Positions 7,671 to 12,057 of a DNA stretch of 12,057 nucleotides are shown here, in pieces (position 1 is the first letter of the stretch; each line of letters begins with the position of its first letter). Below the pieces are notes generated by a model. It did not search any database. It had not been told where the DNA came from and was given only the letters and a program-made list of their open reading frames with translations. Origin of the DNA: Flavobacterium sp. (lineage in GTDB: Bacteria > Bacteroidota > Bacteroidia > Flavobacteriales > Flavobacteriaceae); contig JAIXTU010000101.1 of assembly GCA_027483785.1 (NCBI GenBank), forward strand, positions 1 through 12,057, written 5' to 3'. The position numbers and the translations under genes are program-made.

Positions 7671-8777
7671 ATGTATGCCATTTTACTTTGTGTTTTTGCC
7701 GTTGTGGTTGTGCTGCAACTCCTTTATTATTGGGCTGTTTTTGCGAAATTTAGCTTTAAACCCGTTCGCGGCGGAACGCCAAAAAAAATTGGTGTTTCGG
7801 TTTTAGTTTGCGCTAAGAATGAAGAGAAAAACGTTGAACGACTAATCCCTCTTTTAGCTGATCAAGAATATCACGACTTTGAAATTGTTTTGATTGACGA
7901 TGCTTCTAGCGATGAAACTTTAGAGGTTTTTGAACACTTTCAGGCACAATACCCCATGATCAGGATCGTTAAAGTTGTCAATAACGAAGCTTTTTGGGGT
8001 AATAAAAAATTTGCACTGACATTAGGAATTAAAGCAGCCACAAAGGAATATTTACTTTTTATTGATGCCGATTGCGTTCCGGCTTCGAATCAGTGGTTAA
8101 AAGAAATGGCCGGACAATTTACCATGCAAAAAACCATTGTTTTGGGTTATGGAAAATACAGAAAAATACCGAATTCATTTTTGAATAAACTGATTCGATA
8201 CGAAACCTTGTTAGCTGCCGTTCAATACTTTGGATGGACTTTAGCTGGAAAACCGTACATGGGAGTTGGACGAAATTTAGCCTATAAGCGCGAGGAGTTC
8301 TTCAAAGTAGATGGATTTAGAGATCATTTAAAGTTACGTTCGGGCGACGACGATTTGTTTGTGAATCAAGTAGCTACCAAGAAAAACACGACCTATGTCG
8401 ATGCACCACATGCGTTCACCATCAGCGAACCGAAGACAAGTTTTGGAAGTTGGTTTCGCCAAAAGCGCAGGCATTCGACTACTGCAAACTATTACAAGGC
8501 ATTCGATAGGATACAGCTATCTATTTTCTATGCTACGCAATTGGCTTTTCCGATATTGGCAACTGTATTGCTTATTGCCCAATTTGAATGGATAATCGTA
8601 GTATCATTAATAGGTTTGCGGTACGTATCAACTTGGTTGTGTTTAGGTTTCACAGCTGGAAAACTACAGGAAAAAGATACGATGTATTTTTATCCAATCC
8701 TTGAAATAGCATTGGTTTTCACACAATTGTGTATCTTCATTGCCAATACGTTTTCAAAACCAGTTCAGTGGAAATAA
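7671..8777 (+). CDS. Membrane-bound family 2 glycosyltransferase
   Basis: A 368-residue GT-A fold glycosyltransferase held in the inner membrane. It starts with a transmembrane helix (about 3-24), followed by the catalytic domain: VSVLVCAKNEEKNVERLIP (42-60), LIDDASSDET (74-83) with donor-binding D76 and D77, the DAD motif (132-134) for metal binding, GDDD (225-228) and QKRRH (264-268), which stands where processive enzymes have QxxRW. Three C-terminal hydrophobic segments (about 287-304, 307-327, 341-360) anchor the protein. The arrangement resembles polysaccharide or glycolipid synthases with an inverting mechanism; the product is unknown. The variant QKRRH, with His in place of Trp, gives no clear support for processivity. 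Its own promoter precedes it, and its end overlaps the sigma factor start by 10 bases. Confidence 0.92.
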   Translation: MYAILLCVFAVVVVLQLLYYWAVFAKFSFKPVRGGTPKKIGVSVLVCAKNEEKNVERLIPLLADQEYHDFEIVLIDDASSDETLEVFEHFQAQYPMIRIVKVVNNEAFWGNKKFALTLGIKAATKEYLLFIDADCVPASNQWLKEMAGQFTMQKTIVLGYGKYRKIPNSFLNKLIRYETLLAAVQYFGWTLAGKPYMGVGRNLAYKREEFFKVDGFRDHLKLRSGDDDLFVNQVATKKNTTYVDAPHAFTISEPKTSFGSWFRQKRRHSTTANYYKAFDRIQLSIFYATQLAFPILATVLLIAQFEWIIVVSLIGLRYVSTWLCLGFTAGKLQEKDTMYFYPILEIALVFTQLCIFIANTFSKPVQWK

Positions 8778-9322
8778 ATCAGTACATACAATTAGCTATT
8801 GCAGGCGATCAAACGGCTTTTACGCACTTGCTCGACAAGTACTGGAATGAAGTGTATGGCTTTATGCTGAAACGTACTGAAAACGAAACGGATGCAGAAG
8901 ATATCACTATTGAAACATTTGCTAAAGCCTTCGATAAGCTAAAAACCTACAACCCTGAATTTAAATTTAATACGTGGCTGATAGCTATTGCCAAGAATGT
9001 ACATATTGACCTGATTCGCAAGCGAAAAGCGTCGCATGAAATTCACAATTTAGGCGATGAAGAATTAGCTTATGGCGTTATCGACGATACACCATCCGCT
9101 GAAGATGTGCTCATTACAGAACAAAATTTATCGAACTTGCTTCGACAAATCAAACAGCTAAAACCGCATTACCAGCAAGTGATTCAAATGCGGTACTTCC
9201 AGGAATTGTCGTATCAAGAAATTGCGAACAAAACCAACGAACCACTCAATAACGTGAAAATTAAATTGCTTCGCGCGAAGAAATTACTTGCTGAAATCAT
9301 TGCCAACGAGGGCGAATACTAG
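8768..9322 (+). CDS. ECF-type RNA polymerase sigma factor
   Basis: A 184-residue sigma-70 family factor. Region 2 spans about 17-86, with DAED (42-45) and FNTWLIAIAKNVHIDLIRKRK (67-87), the core-binding and -10 recognition segment. Region 4 spans about 122-176: LKPHYQQVIQMRYFQELSYQ (131-150) and the following EIANKTNEPLNNVKIKLLRA helix-turn-helix for -35 recognition. There is no region 1 or 3, as expected for ECF factors. I prefer the GTG start at 8768, giving MEINQYIQLAIAGDQTAF, a typical ECF N-terminus; an ATG at 8729 would add 13 untypical residues (MYLHCQYVF...) lying wholly inside the glycosyltransferase gene. The chosen start overlaps that gene by 10 bases. No anti-sigma factor gene follows, so the activating signal is not evident. 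Confidence 0.9.
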   Translation: MEINQYIQLAIAGDQTAFTHLLDKYWNEVYGFMLKRTENETDAEDITIETFAKAFDKLKTYNPEFKFNTWLIAIAKNVHIDLIRKRKASHEIHNLGDEELAYGVIDDTPSAEDVLITEQNLSNLLRQIKQLKPHYQQVIQMRYFQELSYQEIANKTNEPLNNVKIKLLRAKKLLAEIIANEGEY

Positions 9323-9338
9323 CAACTTTTTTGAGTTG
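9323..9338. terminator. Weak hairpin after the sigma factor gene
   Basis: CAACT (9323-9327) and AGTTG (9334-9338) can pair across the loop TTTTTG immediately after the sigma factor stop codon. The stem is only 5 bp and no T-run follows it, so terminator function is uncertain. The rest of the convergent gap to 9440 shows nothing I can assign. Confidence 0.25.
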
Positions 9339-9440
9339 GAGCTTAAGAAATCTTAGGCAGAAAAGGTATTATACTCGAACGGATAACTGGGTAAACAGTT
9401 TTGTAATGGAACGATTACGTTATTGATTACGCCGAAAGTA

Positions 9441-9650
9441 CTAGGCTTTTTTCACAAACTCGGTACGCAAAACTAGGGCAACTTTGTTCACTCGACAATC
9501 GATTTCTGCGGCGTCGTCGGTTAAGCGAATGTTTTTAACAACTGTTCCGCGTTTTATGACTGCCGAACTACCTTTTACTTTTAAATCTTTAATAACGGTA
9601 ACTGTGTCGCCGTCTTGTAACAAGGTTCCGTTGGTATCTTTTACTTCCAT
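9441..9650 (-). CDS. Stand-alone PhnA C-terminal domain protein
   Basis: A 69-residue protein that corresponds to the C-terminal domain of PhnA/YjdM: DGDTVTVIKDLKVKGSSAVI (13-32), RGTVVKNIRL (34-43) and the end EFVKKA. E. coli PhnA carries a cysteine-rich zinc-ribbon domain before this; here it is missing. Eight in-frame residues precede the ATG, then a stop codon at 9675-9677, and none are cysteines, so this is not a mis-called start. The promoter element at 9685-9692 also supports ATG 9650. Despite the historical name, PhnA-like proteins are not part of the C-P lyase pathway, and the function of the domain is unclear. The gene stands alone and converges on the sigma factor gene. Confidence 0.85.
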   Translation of the reverse strand: MEVKDTNGTLLQDGDTVTVIKDLKVKGSSAVIKRGTVVKNIRLTDDAAEIDCRVNKVALVLRTEFVKKA

Positions 9651-9684
9651 GGTTCGAATTAAATCTGGTGCTTTTTAAAGTGAC

Positions 9685-9692
9685 CAAAGGTA
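9685..9692 (-). promoter_or_regulatory. Bacteroidota -7 promoter element for the PhnA-domain gene
   Basis: The minus strand reads TACCTTTG, a perfect TAnnTTTG match. Transcription should start near 9678, about 28 bases before the ATG at 9650. The -33 region has TTTAA but no TTG. Confidence 0.5.
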
Positions 9693-9750
9693 GTAGAATA
9701 AAATTTGTTAAAGTACCCTAAACAAGATACAACAAAGCTTAAACAGGAAC

Positions 9751-9758
9751 TAAATTTG
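9751..9758 (+). promoter_or_regulatory. Bacteroidota -7 promoter element for terC-like gene
   Basis: TAAATTTG is a perfect TAnnTTTG match 20 bases before the ATG at 9779. No clear -33 TTTG is seen at the expected distance. It is divergent from the PhnA-gene promoter in the same 128-base gap. Confidence 0.5.
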
Positions 9759-9778
9759 CGCTCAAACTAACAAAACTT

Positions 9779-10540
9779 ATGGAATACGAGTTACTTATTT
9801 CGTTACTCAGCTTAATTGCCTTAGAGGTTGTTCTAGGAATAGACAACGTAATCTTTATCAGTATTTTAGCCAACAGATTACCTGCCAGCGAACAGAAAAA
9901 AGCGCGCCGACTGGGTTTAATTCTTGCTGGAATTTTGCGTATTGGTTTACTTCTAATCATTGGAATTATTCTCAAACTCGAAGAACCTTTATTTCATGTT
10001 TTTGAAAGAGGATTTTCGGGAAAAGACCTGATTTTAGTAGCGGGAGGCTTGTTTTTGTTGTACAAGAGTGCAACTGAAATTCACCATAAAATGGAAGGTG
10101 TTAGCGGCGATCAAACCGTAAAAACAGCGGCGGTAACCTTTGGAAAAGTACTGGTTCAGATTTTAATTATGGACATGGTTTTCTCGATTGATTCGATCAT
10201 AACAGCTATTGGAATGGTTCGCGAAGTGTGGGTTATGTATGTTGCGGTTATTGTAACCGTTGCCATTATGATGTTTGCTGCCGAACCTATTAGTAATTTC
10301 GTAAACAAGCATCCGGCGTTTAAAATGCTGGCGTTGGCGTTTCTTTTGTTGATCGGATTTTCGCTTGTAGCGGAAGGTTGCGGTGTGGAAATTCCGAAAG
10401 GATACATCTATTTTGCTATGGCGTTTTCGCTTTTGGTTGACGTGTTGCAAATGCGTATGCACGGTGGTGCTAAGCCCGTTGAGATTCGGGAACACTACGA
10501 TAAGAAAGAAGCGGAAGAATCGGATAAGTCTGTATTGTAA
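9779..10540 (+). CDS. TerC family integral membrane protein
   Basis: A 253-residue polytopic inner-membrane protein with about seven hydrophobic segments (roughly 4-30, 44-66, 82-98, 120-145, 150-168, 183-201, 208-226) and a charged C-terminal tail. Two family motifs with acidic residues in membrane helices are intact: EVVLGIDN (16-23) near the N-terminus and MDMVFSIDS (131-139) in the fourth helix. TerC-family members such as Alx and MeeF-type proteins have been linked to manganese export, including metal loading of exported enzymes, and the name comes from tellurite resistance. A metal transport role is inference from family membership. No other ter genes are near, so this is not a tellurite operon. 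It has its own promoter, and a structured non-coding block follows it. Confidence 0.88.
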   Translation: MEYELLISLLSLIALEVVLGIDNVIFISILANRLPASEQKKARRLGLILAGILRIGLLLIIGIILKLEEPLFHVFERGFSGKDLILVAGGLFLLYKSATEIHHKMEGVSGDQTVKTAAVTFGKVLVQILIMDMVFSIDSIITAIGMVREVWVMYVAVIVTVAIMMFAAEPISNFVNKHPAFKMLALAFLLLIGFSLVAEGCGVEIPKGYIYFAMAFSLLVDVLQMRMHGGAKPVEIREHYDKKEAEESDKSVL

Positions 10541-10543
10541 CTC

Positions 10544-10713
10544 TTTTGCGGCCCCGATTGCTACGGAAAGCGCGCAAAAAGCAATTTGCTGCGTGAACCG
10601 AAGCAAAACGGCGACCGTAGGAAGCCCGTTGTGCGCCGAGTGAACGCGCATAGTGCTTTGCGTCCCGATAGCAATCGGGATGAAGTGAAAAGCGGGAATT
10701 GCCGCCCACAAAA
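10544..10713. repeat. GC-rich, highly self-complementary non-coding element
   Basis: The 214-base gap between the terC-like gene and lipA holds a block that stands out by composition (about 56% G+C over 10541-10710 by hand count) and by internal pairing. GCGGC (10548-10552) pairs with GCCGC (10701-10705), and directly inside it CCCGATTGCTA (10553-10563) pairs with TAGCAATCGGG (10669-10679). Other stems are CTACGG (10561-10566) with CCGTAG (10615-10620), TGCGC (10632-10636) with GCGCA (10646-10650), AGCAA/TTGCT at 10580-10590, and a local TCCCGAT (10663-10669) with ATCGGGA (10674-10680). Some stems exclude each other. It could be a dispersed structured repeat as seen after genes in Flavobacteriia, a small RNA, or a terminator region for terC. 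No credible coding frame explains it. Confidence 0.6.
10663..10680 (+). terminator. Strong local hairpin within the structured element
   Basis: TCCCGAT and ATCGGGA form a perfect 7-bp stem around the four-base loop AGCA, extendable by a G-T wobble and one C-G pair (10661-10682). No T-run follows, so intrinsic termination is not assured. Its 3' arm competes with the long-range pairing to 10553-10563. Confidence 0.35.
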
Positions 10714-10729
10714 AACAAGATTTTAAACG

Positions 10730-10737
10730 TATCTTTA
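10730..10737 (+). promoter_or_regulatory. Possible -7 promoter element for lipA-gap
   Basis: TATCTTTA differs from TAnnTTTG only in the last base and lies 17 bases before the lipA ATG. It sits just after the structured block, where a lipA promoter would be expected. No -33 element is evident. Confidence 0.4.
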
Positions 10738-10754
10738 CCTCGTAATTTGAAACT

Positions 10755-11627
10755 ATGGAGACGGTTTTAGAACAACAAAGCACTACCCAAGCCAAGCCAA
10801 AATGGCTAAAGGTGAAACTGCCGATCGGGAAAAAATACACCGAATTACGCAGTTTGGTAGATCAATATAAATTAAACACGATTTGTACCTCGGGAAGTTG
10901 CCCGAATATGGGCGAATGTTGGGGAGAAGGAACTGCAACGTTTATGATTCTAGGCAATATTTGCACGCGTTCGTGTGGATTTTGTGGCGTAAAAACAGGC
11001 AGACCCGAAACAGTTGATTGGGAAGAACCTGAAAAAGTAGCGCGTTCCATTAAAATCATGAATATCAAACACGCAGTTATTACTAGTGTGGATCGCGACG
11101 ACTTGAAAGACGGCGGATCGATAATTTGGGAAGAAACGGTGGCTGCCATCCGACGTATGAGTCCGGGTACCACTTTAGAAACTCTTATCCCCGATTTTCA
11201 AGGAAATGAGCGTCAGCTTGACCGCATTGTTGCTGCCAATCCAGAAGTGGTATCGCACAATATGGAAACGGTACGCCGACTTACACGTGAAGTACGTATT
11301 CAGGCCAAATACGATCGTTCGTTAGCCGTTTTAAAATACTTGAAAGCCAACGGAATTAACCGAACGAAAAGCGGAATTATGCTTGGTTTGGGAGAAACTG
11401 AGGCCGAAGTTAGGGAAACCATGCGCGATTTACGTGCCAACGATGTTGACGTTGTAACGATTGGCCAATACTTGCAGCCGAGTAAAAAACACCTGCCCGT
11501 AAAAGAATTTATCACACCCGAGCAGTTTAAGAAATACGAAGAATACGGCTACAGCTTAGGATTTAGACACGTTGAAAGCGGCGCACTGGTTCGCTCATCG
11601 TATAAAGCACAAAAGCACATTTTATAA
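10755..11627 (+). CDS. lipA: Lipoyl synthase
   Basis: A 290-residue cytoplasmic radical SAM enzyme that inserts two sulfurs at C6 and C8 of protein-bound octanoyl groups, completing lipoate on the E2 and H-protein subunits of oxoacid dehydrogenases and glycine cleavage. The auxiliary-cluster motif CX4CX5C is present as C44, C49 and C55 (CTSGSCPNMGEC), and the radical SAM motif CX3CX2C as C70, C74 and C77 (CTRSCGFC). The C-terminal RSSY (280-283), whose serine ligates the auxiliary cluster, is intact, as is GIMLGLGE (207-214). Length is normal. The ATG at 10755 gives a short charged leader before PKWLKVKLP, the usual family start region. Its stop is immediately followed by the GTG of the GAPDH gene, so the two are probably cotranscribed and coupled. 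lipB is not in the window. Confidence 0.98.
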   Translation: METVLEQQSTTQAKPKWLKVKLPIGKKYTELRSLVDQYKLNTICTSGSCPNMGECWGEGTATFMILGNICTRSCGFCGVKTGRPETVDWEEPEKVARSIKIMNIKHAVITSVDRDDLKDGGSIIWEETVAAIRRMSPGTTLETLIPDFQGNERQLDRIVAANPEVVSHNMETVRRLTREVRIQAKYDRSLAVLKYLKANGINRTKSGIMLGLGETEAEVRETMRDLRANDVDVVTIGQYLQPSKKHLPVKEFITPEQFKKYEEYGYSLGFRHVESGALVRSSYKAQKHIL

Positions 11628-12057
11628 GTGGCAAAAATTAGAGTTGGCATTAACGGTTTTGGTCGCATTGGACGCACTTTATTGCGTTTATTGGCGCGAG
11701 AAACCGACATTGAAGTGGTGGCCATAAACGATGTAGCCGACAAAAGTACCATGCTTCATTTGTTGAAATACGATAGCATTCACGGTATTTTATCAGATGA
11801 AATAGAAGCAACGGCGGAGGGTTTTACGCTGAATCAGCATCAGATTAATTATTCGCAACACGGCAATCCGGCCGACATTAGCTGGGATCGGCACTCGGTG
11901 GATTACGTTATTGAAAGTTCTGGAAAGTTTAAAACAGTCGACGAGCTTTCGCAGCATTTGAAAACAGGTGTGCAGAAGGTAATTTTAGCTGCTCCATCGG
12001 AAACGGAAGCTATAAAAATGGTGGTTTTAGGCGTAAACGAAGCGGTTTTAGACGGCA
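11628..12057 (+). CDS. gap: Glyceraldehyde-3-phosphate dehydrogenase, N-terminal part (cut by window edge)
   Basis: The first 143 codons of a type I GAPDH, which oxidises glyceraldehyde 3-phosphate to 1,3-bisphosphoglycerate with NAD(P). The start is GTG, directly abutting the lipA TAA, and gives M-AKIRVGINGFGRIGR. No ATG in frame would keep the Rossmann fold: the first Met is about residue 41. NAD-binding GINGFGRIGR (7-16) and IND (33-35) are present, followed by LLKYDSIHG, typical of the family. Around residues 93-99 the sequence is IESSGKF where glycolytic enzymes commonly have ESTGVF, and LAAPSETEAIKMVVLGVN (119-136) departs from the common SAP...VMGVN. These look like features of a second Bacteroidota GAPDH lineage, which is inference. 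The catalytic cysteine lies beyond the window. Confidence 0.94.
   Translation, partial: MAKIRVGINGFGRIGRTLLRLLARETDIEVVAINDVADKSTMLHLLKYDSIHGILSDEIEATAEGFTLNQHQINYSQHGNPADISWDRHSVDYVIESSGKFKTVDELSQHLKTGVQKVILAAPSETEAIKMVVLGVNEAVLDG

Noticed and set aside
8729..8767. ATG start giving 13 extra residues on the sigma factor
   Set aside because: The added residues lie in the glycosyltransferase coding region and do not resemble an ECF N-terminus. GTG 8768 gives a typical start.
9395..9435. Repeated GATTACG words (GATTACGTTATTGATTACG) in the sigma/PhnA convergent gap as an operator
   Set aside because: Two 7-base repeats in a short AT-rich gap, between two convergent genes and far from any start, are weak evidence. 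No promoter is nearby.
9779..10540. Part of a tellurite resistance (ter) gene cluster
   Set aside because: No terZ/terD-type genes or other ter components flank it; it is a solitary TerC-family gene.
10383..10643. Open frame of 86 codons on the plus strand covering part of the structured element
   Set aside because: It overlaps the terC 3' end in another frame, and its product is Cys/Arg-rich without domain features. The inverted repeats explain this stretch better than coding does.
10163..10840. Open frame of 225 codons on the minus strand across the end of terC, the gap and the start of lipA
   Set aside because: It is antisense to two well-supported genes, its translation shows low-complexity Asn/His/Arg-rich sequence with no recognisable motif, and it runs through the folded non-coding block. 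It is a by-product of codon bias.
10862..11173. Open frame of 103 codons antisense to lipA
   Set aside because: lipA is intact and strongly conserved on the other strand; the antisense translation shows no motif.

Overview
This window looks like a chromosomal segment of a member of the Bacteroidota, most likely class Flavobacteriia. The evidence is a Bacteroidota-type promoter element (TAnnTTTG) in front of several genes, an absence of obvious Shine-Dalgarno sequences, moderately AT-rich coding sequence, and a ribH / TPR membrane protein / recF neighbourhood typical of that group. The content is mostly housekeeping. I see no phage, insertion sequence, CRISPR array, tRNA or rRNA. Family assignments come from reading motifs, not from database searches.

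Layout. On the left, a minus-strand pair (TPR membrane protein, then ribH running off the window) diverges from a plus-strand run of six closely packed genes: recF, a rhodanese-thioredoxin lipoprotein, a DUF2461 protein, a family-4-type glycosyltransferase, an AsnB-type amidotransferase and murB (1115-7541). From the lipoprotein to murB, each stop codon overlaps the next start (ATGA, TAATG, a 26-base overlap, ATGA). DNA repair, envelope redox chemistry, glycosylation and the second committed step of peptidoglycan precursor synthesis are therefore probably expressed together. After a 129-base gap with a promoter, a membrane-bound family-2 glycosyltransferase is translationally coupled to an ECF-type sigma factor (7671-9322).

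The right third holds a small minus-strand PhnA-domain gene and a plus-strand TerC-family membrane protein, which diverge from a shared promoter region. Next come a GC-rich, highly self-complementary non-coding block (about 10544-10713), lipoyl synthase lipA, and a GAPDH gene that starts with GTG directly after the lipA stop and runs off the right edge.

The most unusual item is the folded non-coding block between terC and lipA. Its ends and interior pair with each other, and it looks like one copy of a dispersed structured repeat or a non-coding RNA. The second is the AsnB-like amidotransferase sandwiched between a glycosyltransferase and murB, which suggests amidation of an envelope glycan or peptidoglycan precursor rather than plain asparagine synthesis. 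I found no convincing case for a wholly new multi-gene system.
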